Below are positions 28,201-34,569 of a stretch of 64,000 bases of DNA, piece by piece. Below the pieces are notes generated by a model. That model had not been told where the DNA came from and ran no database searches. It saw nothing but the letters and a program-made list of their open reading frames with translations. The DNA lies in NCBI GenBank assembly GCA_044347745.1, contig JBIKUD010000014.1, forward strand, positions 9,389-73,388. The letters are read 5' to 3'. How positions within the stretch are numbered: the stretch's first letter is position 1; every line of letters starts with the position of its first letter. A program made the translations under genes and the position numbers. This DNA is from JAIBBV01 sp044347745 (GTDB taxonomy: Bacteria > Bdellovibrionota_C > UBA2361 > JAFLCA01).

Positions 28201-28425
28201 GCATTTAAGCTGTCCGTCTTCGAGTTGTAAAATTACTGGCGCAGCATCGAGCACCGAAACCATTTCGGTGCGGGACTTATCAAATAGAAAAACATTTATT
28301 TTATCGAGCTGGAATGCATTTTTGAGCGACGCTTCTGCCTGTGAGATAAGCGCGGAGGTAGAATCGGCCCCAGACAAGGCGCGCCTCACATCGTCAATTA
28401 TATCTCTTGGCTTTCCCAGCATCAT
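25234..28425 (-). CDS. Hybrid sensor histidine kinase (GAF-PAS-GAF-GAF-kinase-receiver)
   Basis: A 1063-residue soluble kinase with no membrane segment. Domains in order are a GAF-like domain (about 15-160), a coiled coil, a PAS domain (about 190-300, ending WEGFGLDITDKHQA), two GAF domains (about 315-640), a phosphoacceptor region with GVAHNFNNML, an ATPase with HVLTNLLLNAKEAL, VQDNGRGMD and SGSGLGLSTAYSI, and a C-terminal receiver with the Asp in LIVLDLDSVS. All kinase boxes are intact. It starts 11 bases after the sctU stop and overlaps the FlhB-C gene by 4 bases, embedding it in the secretion operon. It probably controls expression or function of this T3SS. Confidence 0.92.
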   Translation of the reverse strand: MMLGKPRDIIDDVRRALSGADSTSALISQAEASLKNAFQLDKINVFLFDKSRTEMVSVLDAAPVILQLEDGQLKCRGTVLPVPLAVSDETRLRAEAVVHDYLRALGVRAALVVPVYVRGALSGWIELLASSRPVYWTREAVQTMQSVAEVLGYAQQQRLEVAEKLLSERKALEAELSEMRNQYSRLVQYGSILMVRTNSLLEIVAVSGDCQTMLGVSEESLLHDSSVWMRCIYAHDRRVLMRSVRSLKDEQSELQAEVRIKHQASGSDRWIMIRALPLFDAQGSFQGWEGFGLDITDKHQARDEVLDQSKRIEALYEVSRALQVNLDPALVTLRGLRAVIRATNSNSGLVCLYDRDQDQLELVSSEGLSNTYVEEVSKILSGNSLVRLAVMQREGLLINNVQEDSRAAVEIARKEGLRSTIIMPLLVKDEVQGALVLFCKKANRYSAKDFDLVSAAASQICLAVRQAESYLSEKRQVSTLGALYRLSHELTKHSSPKQIAEHAFPIVQGELACKRMWLGVLNEQGTHLVGQAGFGPGIRARLTGLHIDLSESFELLSEALQKKQPVVVKAGQEFECGRLTRLLKRLKLGLFVLVPLVSLGQVVGLLIVEPAFPSSFLLQRKISGLASMAAEIAAVILSRRFEAKISEAEKMRVAGLLASGVAHNFNNMLQAVMGQASLIEMQLPKGSPLLPSSRMIVEAANKGASLIKQLLSFSMPGPAAKAQISLARLVRDSADLYRSVLGPGVELEMRLNDELAEVRADVSKMQHVLTNLLLNAKEALEGRANPQVRLASQKVRLAAGEVDPDLAPGEYVRLDVQDNGRGMDAEKQSRCFEPFFTTKNVDARTGIGFSGSGLGLSTAYSIIKSHEGAITVSSTAGEGSIFSIYLPFAALGVAPHAEDAPVPEKIRQALLCVHETEERESIESLLKTSGFKSVTLAEQGTLIPSVSALSPQPQLIVLDLDSVSGDANSLVAQVRSVSPESRVFCLCNDLEKWSTILGAHQLLFILERPVSVWALQVAVRRAFPTLSKEVQTEGQDATRSARDLPRLHLVEKRGPHMLGEAKR

Positions 28426-28436
28426 GCTGCACTCGT

Positions 28437-29219
28437 TTATTGCTGCCGCTCTACGACTATTACCTTGGAGTTTTTCACCCGCTTAACTACCTCACCGTAA
28501 GTCATCGCTCGTTGCAGCGATTGCCGATGTCCCTTCACCTGAGGGTCCCCCTCATCATCTTTTAATTCCCGTCGAAGCTCCTCATGCGACATTCCAAGTT
28601 CTCGCCGAAACTTGCGTAGTTGCATCAGTAAGTCACTGGCCCCAAAAGCGAAGGCTGCTCCTAAGACTGCCAAACAAAACTGCTTCCATACTGAAAGCAA
28701 GCCCGTTACCAGCCCCGACTCTAAGGCACCACCCCATCCCAAAGCCGCAAAGAAACTGCTCGAAAGCAGCCAAAAAGCGAGGATGCCCCAAAGGACTACC
28801 CTTAGTGGAGACACCCACACAGACTTTAGACCAGTTAGAATTCTCTTAAAGCCGCCCCCCAGATCTAGCATTGAAGCTTTTGGCAGCAGCACGGCAGGCT
28901 CAAACCGCAGCCCAACTTGAAGGATTTCCAAGAGTATCGAACTAAGTGTCCCAAAGATCAAACAAAAGGCTATGAGCTTCAGCGCCTGCCTCAGCAGTAA
29001 GCCGGCAATTGGGAGCGGATCCGCATAACCTTCCGTCAGGAGGTATTCTAACAGTATTTTATATTCAACCCAACTGAATGAGCAAAGTACGGGTAGTCCA
29101 GCGAATACTATAACTATTGAAAACAATTGAGTAAATAGGGAACTGCGCGCCACCTTGCCATCACGCCGTGCCTTTTCAAGCTTCTTTTTTGAGGGCTCAA
29201 ATGGTTTTTCCTCCGACAT
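28437..29219 (-). CDS. sctU: Type III secretion export apparatus protein SctU, lacking the C-terminal domain
   Basis: Inner-membrane switch component of the export gate, 260 residues. The N-terminus MSEEKPFEPSKKKLEKARRD is the FlhB/SctU signature. Four hydrophobic segments follow, then the linker helix and the cytoplasmic stub DDEGDPQVKGHRQ. Normal family members run on through VVVTNPTH, where they cut themselves after Asn, into a CC domain. Here the frame ends VIVVERQQ-stop, with E, R, Q, Q in place of N, P, T, H. No NPTH appears in any frame nearby. The CC domain is the separate gene at 24962. It follows sctT by 33 bases. Confidence 0.9.
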   Translation of the reverse strand: MSEEKPFEPSKKKLEKARRDGKVARSSLFTQLFSIVIVFAGLPVLCSFSWVEYKILLEYLLTEGYADPLPIAGLLLRQALKLIAFCLIFGTLSSILLEILQVGLRFEPAVLLPKASMLDLGGGFKRILTGLKSVWVSPLRVVLWGILAFWLLSSSFFAALGWGGALESGLVTGLLSVWKQFCLAVLGAAFAFGASDLLMQLRKFRRELGMSHEELRRELKDDEGDPQVKGHRQSLQRAMTYGEVVKRVKNSKVIVVERQQ

Positions 29220-29252
29220 AGGTCCCCTTTCACCCGCAACTCCCGCGCAGCC

Positions 29253-29963
29253 CTACATCTCAAAAACTCGCCATCTCTGGTACAACTCGATCAAAGACTC
29301 CTCTGCTCCAGTTGCAACAAGCACTACAAGGGTCAGGGTCAATATTGCGCTCTTCACCACAAAAGACTCGCCATTCAGTTTCCCTGCAGAAAATAATTTC
29401 CCAGCAACTCCGAATGCCAGCTCCACCAGCAAAAATAGATACAAAACGGGAACTACCAAAGTTGCCAATAGCTCAAACATGGCAAGCAGTCGCTCTAAGA
29501 TAAGCGGTCCCATTCCCGAAATGTGGGCACTAAGGGAGGGCATGCGGGTATAACTTTCATGATAGGCGAGCAAAAGCTCAACCAGCACCCCTTTCCACAA
29601 AAGATAGGCGACGCCTCCGACATAAGCCAATTTCGCCAAGGGAGAATTTTGTTGGTAAAACGGATCGATGAACTGGGCTGCCATCTGTCCACGCCCAAGG
29701 TCAACGAGTTCCCCCGCCATCTCGAGCAACGAAACTACGAGAACAAACGGGAATGCAATCATGCCCCCAATCATAACTTCCCGCGCTAATAAACTTAAGG
29801 TTACCTCAGCGGCTGTAGGAACTGAGTACGCAGAAACAACAAATACCAATGCCAATGCAATTTTTATTGAATAGGAAACTAGTTCTTGACCAAGAGGCAA
29901 GAGCAGCACCAACGGGATTGCGCGAGCTGCAAGTACCAAAAAATGTGCGCTGAGTTGTTCCAA
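29253..29963 (-). CDS. sctT: Type III secretion export apparatus protein SctT (FliR/YscT family)
   Basis: Inner-membrane export-gate protein of 236 residues with six or so hydrophobic segments. Family features are ARAIPLVLLLPLGQ in the first helix, EVMIGGMIAFPFVLVVSLLE, and the loop QMAAQFIDPFYQQNSPLAKL. It follows sctS by 3 bases, in the canonical R-S-T-U order. It should form the top of the SctRST helical export-gate complex together with SctR and SctS. The length is slightly short for the family, but both ends look complete. Confidence 0.92.
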   Translation of the reverse strand: MEQLSAHFLVLAARAIPLVLLLPLGQELVSYSIKIALALVFVVSAYSVPTAAEVTLSLLAREVMIGGMIAFPFVLVVSLLEMAGELVDLGRGQMAAQFIDPFYQQNSPLAKLAYVGGVAYLLWKGVLVELLLAYHESYTRMPSLSAHISGMGPLILERLLAMFELLATLVVPVLYLFLLVELAFGVAGKLFSAGKLNGESFVVKSAILTLTLVVLVATGAEESLIELYQRWRVFEM

Positions 29964-29966
29964 AAC

Positions 29967-30230
29967 TTAGGCCCTCCCTAGCGCGGCTGCCAACGTAACT
30001 GCATCAATTAAAAGCTGCGAGAGTAGTTCAAGCGCCCAACCTCCACAGAGAAGTGCGAGCATAACAAAGGTAAAAAAGCGCGCTGCATACTGAATGGTCT
30101 GCTCCTGAATTTGCGTGGCTGTCTGTACGACGGCCACAATACCAGCCGTGCATGCACAGGCGACCAGAGGCACTCCACTTAAAAGGAGCGTCAACATAAA
30201 TGAACGCATCAAAAGATCTGCATATAACAT
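29967..30230 (-). CDS. sctS: Type III secretion export apparatus protein SctS (FliQ family)
   Basis: An 87-residue protein with two hydrophobic helices, the normal size for FliQ/SctS. The start MLYADLL at 30230 leaves 1 base after the sctR stop; the longer upstream frame overlaps sctR and is rejected. Family hallmarks are the first helix (FMLTLLLSGVPLVACACTAGI), the loop QTATQIQEQT and a second helix ending in WALELLSQLL. (The quoted helix is abbreviated at its ends.) It is part of the gate complex with SctR and SctT. Confidence 0.92.
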   Translation of the reverse strand: MLYADLLMRSFMLTLLLSGVPLVACACTAGIVAVVQTATQIQEQTIQYAARFFTFVMLALLCGGWALELLSQLLIDAVTLAAALGRA

Positions 30231-30231
30231 A

Positions 30232-30966
30232 TTATGGCGCTCCGTATGATGCGATGAGCCCACGAGAAAGCAGCAGCCAACCATCAGCCATTAAAAAGAG
30301 GAGTACTTTCAGTGGTAGAGAAATGAGAGTTGGGCTTGCCATCATCATTCCCAAACCCGTAAGAATATTTGCCACGATCAGATCGACTACCAAAAACGGA
30401 ATAAGCAAAGCAAACCCCATGGCAAAAGCTTCTCGTAGTTCTGTCAACAAAAATGCTGGCAACAATAAACTAAAACCTTGCGTACTCACGTCCGCTCCCG
30501 GATGTTGCAGTTTTCTTAGGTCCTGAAGTGCCTCCCGTTCACGCTGCCCCGTGTGCTGACTTAAAAAGTCGCGCCAAGGCTCGGCTACAGGAGCGAATTC
30601 ATTTTTGAATCCCTGAAGTGGAGAATTTGTAAACACTGACACATCGATTGCTTGGGCCCGCACAAGACTCTCATCCAATACTGGCCCCATAACAAAGAGG
30701 CTTAAAGCAGTAGAGAGCGCCATAATAACCATCGCACTCGGAACCCCCTGCGCACCTAGTCCTGAACGCAGCAAATTCAGTACTATACTTACTTTTAAAT
30801 AAGCGCTGGCTGTACCAAGCAATAGCGGCAATAAAGAAAAGAGCAAGCCTGCAAGTACAAGCCACCAAGGATGCACCTGGCTACTACTGATCGGCTGGGC
30901 AAGGCCAACCGTTGGCAGACACAAACTACAAAAGCCAACCAATAATCCTACAAGTGGTTTTTTCAT
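30232..30966 (-). CDS. sctR: Type III secretion export apparatus protein SctR (FliP family)
   Basis: A 244-residue core export-gate protein. Family features are TASAYLKVSIVLNLLRSGLG, an extended periplasmic stretch with WRDFLSQHTG, LLLPAFLLTELREAF, and the C-terminal SLPLKVLLFLMADGWLLL. The N-terminus MKKPLVGLLVGFCSLCLPTV looks like a signal peptide, which is usual in flagellar FliP and less so in Ysc-type SctR; this marks it as a FliP-like branch. It overlaps the preceding gene by 4 bases. No other flagellar genes are seen. Confidence 0.92.
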   Translation of the reverse strand: MKKPLVGLLVGFCSLCLPTVGLAQPISSSQVHPWWLVLAGLLFSLLPLLLGTASAYLKVSIVLNLLRSGLGAQGVPSAMVIMALSTALSLFVMGPVLDESLVRAQAIDVSVFTNSPLQGFKNEFAPVAEPWRDFLSQHTGQREREALQDLRKLQHPGADVSTQGFSLLLPAFLLTELREAFAMGFALLIPFLVVDLIVANILTGLGMMMASPTLISLPLKVLLFLMADGWLLLSRGLIASYGAP

Positions 30967-31814
30967 ACCGGACCTGCTTCATACTCAAAATGCACCTGTG
31001 CGTTGCCGTACCCCGCCTCTTTAAGTGCCTCAAGAATTTTCCTTTTCTCTTGCCAAAGCTGCCTGCGCTCACGTTCTGAGTGAGTACGGATGGCAACACG
31101 CAAGGCTCCTTCCGCATTATGGATAAGCTCAATCTGTAAAGGGGCACCTTTATCAATTGAATAGGCAAACTGCATCCGCACCCCCTGCATGTCTCTTTGG
31201 GTTACTAACTGAGACACGCGAGCTGAAGATTCGCCAAAGAGACTGACATTTTTATTGGTGGCTAGCTCCGCCTGTACTTCAGCCTTGGGCTTAAACACCG
31301 GCTGCGTTGCTAAAGGTATTTTCAAATCTGTGCTCTGCAAGACAGCAAAAGAACTTGTGTCATCTAATTGAGCAGCCGACTTATGCTGCATACAGCGCAG
31401 ATCTTCAATTTCCTCTGATGCCTGATTTTTGATTTTGCTGGCGATATGATGCGAAATACTTTCGATTTGGGCTTCTACGTTGCAGCTTAATTTCTCAAGG
31501 CGCCGACATTCAGCTACCTCTTGTTTTAATTTCTCTCCAATATCACTAAGTTCTTTTTCTGCTTCAGCTCGGGCGGCAGCAAGTTGTTTTGTCTTCGGCA
31601 AGATGTGTTTTAATTGCCACAACGCAATTGGAGCATCTTGTTTAGTTGCGCTTAGTACCTGAGCTACGCTTTCTTGTAAGGTTTTATGCGCGGTCTCGAC
31701 ATTTTTTTGACAATGCGAAAATGCCGAGCTCGCTTGGCCTACCCGCACATGGGCTTGTTTGTGCGCAAGATCTGTTTCAACCTGTTTAGCCAAGAGGAGA
31801 CGAACGGAGCTCAT
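30963..31814 (-). CDS. Putative T3SS stalk/length-control protein (SctO and SctP-like)
   Basis: A 283-residue protein between sctI and sctR. Residues 1-145 are a strongly predicted coiled coil (repeated Ala/Glu/Lys/Leu heptads such as AAARAEAEKELSDIGEKLKQ), like the SctO/FliJ stalk protein. Residues 200-283 (APLQIELIHNAEGALRVAI, then RRQLWQEKRKILEALKEAG) have the strand-helix layout of the FliK/SctP C-terminal switch domain. In most systems these are two adjacent genes. No stop or frameshift separates them here. It overlaps sctI and sctR by 4 bases on each side. The assignment is inference from shape and position. Confidence 0.55.
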   Translation of the reverse strand: MSSVRLLLAKQVETDLAHKQAHVRVGQASSAFSHCQKNVETAHKTLQESVAQVLSATKQDAPIALWQLKHILPKTKQLAAARAEAEKELSDIGEKLKQEVAECRRLEKLSCNVEAQIESISHHIASKIKNQASEEIEDLRCMQHKSAAQLDDTSSFAVLQSTDLKIPLATQPVFKPKAEVQAELATNKNVSLFGESSARVSQLVTQRDMQGVRMQFAYSIDKGAPLQIELIHNAEGALRVAIRTHSERERRQLWQEKRKILEALKEAGYGNAQVHFEYEAGPV

Positions 31815-32083
31815 TGGTTCCCCTGCAACTTGCGTAAGGTAGCTGACATACTCTCAGCTACTTTTGAGACTAACTCGACACCCATGGCATAACGTGACAC
31901 CTGAATTTGGTAACGCAGAATCTGTTGCGGCTCGATGTTCTTATGCGTGCCGAGTTGTGTCTCAAGACGCTGCATGTTCTTAAATATTTCATCAAAGCCA
32001 GTGCCTAATGCCTTAAATCCTCCTGATGGCGCATTCGTTTTTGGCAATGCCACACTTTCAACTCGTAAATCTTGCACTTTCAT
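31811..32083 (-). CDS. sctI: Putative T3SS inner-rod protein SctI
   Basis: A 90-residue protein, first gene of the secretion operon. It has no signal peptide. The C-terminal 45 residues (PQQILRYQIQVSRYAMGV, ELVSKVAESMSATLRKL ending in a Gln) match the helical tail of YscI/HrpB rod proteins (Leu-Leu-x-x-Gln start, 'ELVSKV', final Gln). FliE-type endings are different, which argues for a non-flagellar system. The N-terminal half is low complexity. Rod subunits are small and poorly conserved, so this is position plus pattern. Confidence 0.68.
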   Translation of the reverse strand: MKVQDLRVESVALPKTNAPSGGFKALGTGFDEIFKNMQRLETQLGTHKNIEPQQILRYQIQVSRYAMGVELVSKVAESMSATLRKLQGNQ

Positions 32084-32262
32084 ATCAACTGCCCCAAAAA
32101 AAGCTCTTTTCTCTCATTCGCAAAAAAAGACTCAAAGTTGCGTAAAAGAGGACATTTTGTTCAATATTTCTGCTATTTCTGGCTAAGTAGTCGAAATCAC
32201 TAACTCTCCCAAGCTCACATCTTCGAGAGAGGAACGCATAACAATAGATGTATGGAGTCTTG

Positions 32263-32286
32263 TCAGACCAAATAAAGGGGGTCTGA
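32263..32286 (+). other. Inverted repeat upstream of a small ORF
   Basis: TCAGACC (32263-32269) and GGTCTGA (32280-32286) are a perfect 7-base inverted repeat separated by 10 bases, ending 27 bases before the 33-codon ORF. It could be a leader hairpin of that ORF or an operator. The remaining 32084-32313 gap, which must also hold the T3SS operon promoter on the minus strand, shows no clear hexamers. Confidence 0.35.
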
Positions 32287-32313
32287 TTAAGGCATTTTTA
32301 TATTGAGGGTTTT

Positions 32314-32415
32314 ATGAGCTACACATTTGAGCTTGTCACAGTCGCTCTGGTTGCCGCAATTGCGAGCTATCTTAACTACATAGGCATGGTGAATTTAGGA
32401 AGTTTTATTCACTAA
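32314..32415 (+). CDS. Candidate 33-residue membrane miniprotein
   Basis: A 33-codon ORF with ATG at 32314 and stop at 32413-32415. GAGGG lies 4 bases upstream. The product starts MSYTFE and then has the hydrophobic run LVTVALVAAIASYLNYIGMV before a short tail ending NLGSFIH. One membrane helix is therefore likely, with a size similar to other single-helix small proteins. No homologue is known to me. It lies 60 bases before the first ArsR operator and is divergent from the T3SS operon. Confidence 0.4.
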   Translation: MSYTFELVTVALVAAIASYLNYIGMVNLGSFIH

Positions 32416-32473
32416 TTCAGTCGCTATATTAATTTGCCGCTTTGGCGACGATGCCAGTTTGCTGCAATAATAC

Positions 32474-32489
32474 TCAACCATATGGTTGA
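32474..32489. promoter_or_regulatory. Putative ArsR operator 1
   Basis: TCAACCATATGGTTGA is a perfect 16-base palindrome 20 bases upstream of the arsR start. An almost identical copy is centred exactly 40 bases downstream, at 32514-32529. ArsR-type repressors bind such dyads; binding here is inferred. Confidence 0.65.
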
Positions 32490-32509
32490 CAATTGAGTGA
32501 GCCCGCTCT

Positions 32510-32902
32510 ATGCTCAACCATATGGTTAAGCATTCAGAAGCCCAACTCGATTTAGTTTTGCACGCGCTCGCGGATCCTACTCGCCGTGCGCTCTTACGTC
32601 GTCTTGCGCGAGAAGAACTTTCAGTTAGTGAACTTGCTGAGCCGTTCAGCATGTCTTTAGCAGCCGTCTCCAAGCACCTTAAAGTTCTTGAGAGCGCTCG
32701 TATTGTGGATAAAACAAAACAAGGGCGAGTCTATCGCTGTCGCGCTAACCTTGAACCACTAGCACAGGTTTCTGCTTTGCTCGAAGACCTCGGCGCCTTC
32801 TGGCAGGCACAATTGAATTCACTTAATTCATTACTTAGCCCAGCAGATCAGTCTACAAAAATAAAACCAAGAGCGCGTATCAAAAGGAGTACGGGAAAAT
32901 GA
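32510..32902 (+). CDS. ArsR-family transcriptional regulator
   Basis: A 130-residue winged-helix repressor. The core ALADPTRRALLRRLA, then LSVSELAEPFSMSLAAVSKH and LKVLESARIVDKTKQGRVYR, is the standard ArsR motif set for the subgroup paired with SRPBCC proteins. There are no metal-binding Cys pairs, so it is probably not a metal sensor. It overlaps the SRPBCC gene by ATGA. The start at 32510 is used; the in-frame ATG at 32522 lies inside operator 2. Operator 2 thus encodes the first residues (LNHMVK), so repressor and initiating ribosome may compete. Confidence 0.92.
   Translation: MLNHMVKHSEAQLDLVLHALADPTRRALLRRLAREELSVSELAEPFSMSLAAVSKHLKVLESARIVDKTKQGRVYRCRANLEPLAQVSALLEDLGAFWQAQLNSLNSLLSPADQSTKIKPRARIKRSTGK
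32514..32529. promoter_or_regulatory. Putative ArsR operator 2, overlapping the arsR start
   Basis: TCAACCATATGGTTAA matches operator 1 at 15 of 16 bases and covers codons 2-7 of arsR. The two centres are 40 bases apart, close to four helical turns, so two bound dimers would lie on the same DNA face. Confidence 0.6.
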
Positions 32903-33348
32903 ACCCAAGCGTGACGGTAAGAAAAATTATTCATGCTGAACAAACAAAAGTGTTCGATGCCTGGACCAAAGCAGACCTTATGAATCAATGGTTCGTGGGT
33001 GGTCCAGGTAAAGCCGAATGTTCAGTCGACCTTCGAATAGGAGGAAAATACAAAAATCGCATGTGCATCGAAGGCGAAGCTACTTGTGCATCTACTGCAA
33101 AAACGGTGGACGGTAAAAATTATTACGACCACCACGGTGAGTATTTGGAAATATCTCCCCCGTCACGCCTCGTATTTACCTGGAACTCCCCTGCGGTTCA
33201 AAGTACAAAGGTAACGGTAGAATTTCGCGCAGTGTCGTCCGGCACAGAGGTAACTATTACCCATGAGCTTTTAGACAAAAAAGATTGCGAAGGGCATATC
33301 GAAGGATGGACCTTTGCTCTCAGTTCTTTAGCAAGCTTCCTTGGCTAA
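32899..33348 (+). CDS. SRPBCC (AHSA1-like) domain protein
   Basis: A 149-residue START-fold protein with a cavity for hydrophobic ligands. Signatures of the AHSA1 subgroup are VTVRKIIHAEQTKVFDAWTK, LMNQWFVGG, SVDLRIGGKY, HGEYLEISPPSRLVFTWNS, VTVEFRAVSSGTEVTITHEL and the C-terminal EGWTFALSSLASFL. It is coupled to arsR by a 4-base overlap, a widespread arrangement in which the regulator controls its partner. The ligand is unknown. Confidence 0.9.
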   Translation: MNPSVTVRKIIHAEQTKVFDAWTKADLMNQWFVGGPGKAECSVDLRIGGKYKNRMCIEGEATCASTAKTVDGKNYYDHHGEYLEISPPSRLVFTWNSPAVQSTKVTVEFRAVSSGTEVTITHELLDKKDCEGHIEGWTFALSSLASFLG

Positions 33349-33393
33349 GAAGGCCAAGTGCGCAGAAATGGGAAAGGAGCCAGTAAGCTAGAT

Positions 33394-33417
33394 AGAGCCT
33401 GGAAAGCTCCAGGCTCT
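33394..33417. terminator. Hairpin between convergent genes
   Basis: AGAGCCTGG (33394-33402) and CCAGGCTCT (33409-33417) form a perfect 9-base stem with a 6-base loop AAAGCT, between the 3' ends of the SRPBCC gene and the hypothetical gene. No T-run follows directly on either strand, so a classic Rho-independent terminator is doubtful. Confidence 0.4.
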
Positions 33418-33436
33418 GCCCGCTCCCTGAGGGTTC

Positions 33437-33844
33437 TTAACTTTTTTTGGAACGCTCGCTTAATAACGTACCCAGCAGCGCGACGGTAGCTGCATTAAAG
33501 TCGCGTTGCTGGGTGACAAACTCTTTAAAAAAAACGCGCAACACCCGAAACGCAATTTGCTTCACAAATACAATAAGCGGTCCAATAAAGGGCCTGTGGG
33601 AACTAATTTTAAAAGGCCTCAGGTCTACGTCCCAAGACTGGCAAAGCCTGCGGATAACGGCCATTTCCTTTTCATTGGCCTCAAGTGTTCCCGAAACGAG
33701 TGAAAAATCGAGAGAAGCAATATGAGCTACATTGCGAGAGTCAAACATGCCTGATTGAATTCGAGCCTTAATGCTTGAAGCAATTTCTTCAGCCAGGCCT
33801 TGGTCTTCTTGTCCTGCAACGATAATCCAGCTTTTATTTGGCAT
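33437..33844 (-). CDS. Hypothetical protein with amphipathic C-terminus
   Basis: A 135-residue protein with ATG at 33844 (a TTG at 33862 is possible). It begins with a strand (KSWIIVAGQED) followed by helices and strands, then a hydrophobic and basic segment FIGPLIVFVKQIAFRVLRVF. The ending FVTQQRDFNAATVALLGTLL recalls the 'QQNEFN' element I have seen next to methyltransferase or glycosyltransferase domains, but no such domain is present here. It is probably membrane-associated. It lies alone between two intergenic gaps. Confidence 0.45.
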   Translation of the reverse strand: MPNKSWIIVAGQEDQGLAEEIASSIKARIQSGMFDSRNVAHIASLDFSLVSGTLEANEKEMAVIRRLCQSWDVDLRPFKISSHRPFIGPLIVFVKQIAFRVLRVFFKEFVTQQRDFNAATVALLGTLLSERSKKS

Positions 33845-34068
33845 AGGGCAAAAGCCTAACAACGTTCAGGAGAGGCTGCAAGGGGATGGCACGCATGCCT
33901 AGAGTTCAGTTTTAGCTGCCTACCATTCGTATTCCCGAAACCCGAACTTCAGCGCCTTGTGTAAAGTCTCATCGTTCGCAAAAACCCTTAAATTCTTCTT
34001 GGGTGCAACTAAGAACCTGCGTTATGCACACCAAAAAATGCAAGCATTTAAATCTATTCAATAATCGC

Positions 34069-34569
34069 TTACCGTTCAGGGCATTGTCCGCGATCTAATA
34101 CTGAATCGGCATCATGAGGGTCTTCAGCTAAAAAAAGCACCAACCAACCAGCCTCGTTACCATAGCACATTTCAATTAGAGCTTGTGAGCGAACGCTAAA
34201 CACCGCTTCCTGCCCAATTTTAAGAACTCGAGGCAAAGAAATGACTGTCGGTTCTGGAACCACATTCTTCAAACAACCACCCAACATATTAATTAATTCA
34301 CGTAACACATCCTCAGAATGCGCCTTATTGAGTGAAAATTCAGCACCTGAAAACATAAGCCCACGCAGATGCTCGATAAGCCCTTCAGAAATTAATAGAC
34401 AAAGTTCGGCGTTGTATGCACCACTGAGTCGAATCATGCCCAGCATTTGCGGCGAATCAGTTACGGATACTTGTGCTAAATAGTGAATGTGAGAACCAAG
34501 CATATCTCGCCAAATAGAGCACATAACTCTATCTAGCTCCTCACGCATAGATTGCACTCGTAGTTCCAT
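34069..34569 (-). CDS. CheX/CheC-like chemotaxis phosphatase domain protein
   Basis: A 166-residue protein with the CheX-type fold. The diagnostic segment DVLRELINMLGGCLKN matches the E-x-x-N catalytic helix that CheX/CheC use to dephosphorylate CheY-P, followed by SLPRVLKIGQ. The N-terminus is helical. It lies immediately after cheR (1 base) at the end of the chemosensory operon, where a CheY phosphatase would make sense. CheD, the usual CheC partner, is absent. Confidence 0.78.
   Translation of the reverse strand: MELRVQSMREELDRVMCSIWRDMLGSHIHYLAQVSVTDSPQMLGMIRLSGAYNAELCLLISEGLIEHLRGLMFSGAEFSLNKAHSEDVLRELINMLGGCLKNVVPEPTVISLPRVLKIGQEAVFSVRSQALIEMCYGNEAGWLVLFLAEDPHDADSVLDRGQCPER

Noticed and set aside
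28437..28470. Frameshift or sequencing error removing NPTH from sctU
   Set aside because: The missing C-terminal domain is not just downstream in another frame; it lies 3.2 kb away after a complete kinase gene. No NPTH codons occur near the stop in any frame.
30230..30284. Longer start for SctS
   Set aside because: It would overlap sctR by 53 bases; the ATG at 30230 gives the family-typical length and starts one base after the sctR stop.
28437..32083. Flagellar FliPQR-FlhB operon
   Set aside because: The SctI-like ending and absence of any flagellar structural gene argue for a non-flagellar T3SS, though FliP-like features of SctR leave some doubt.
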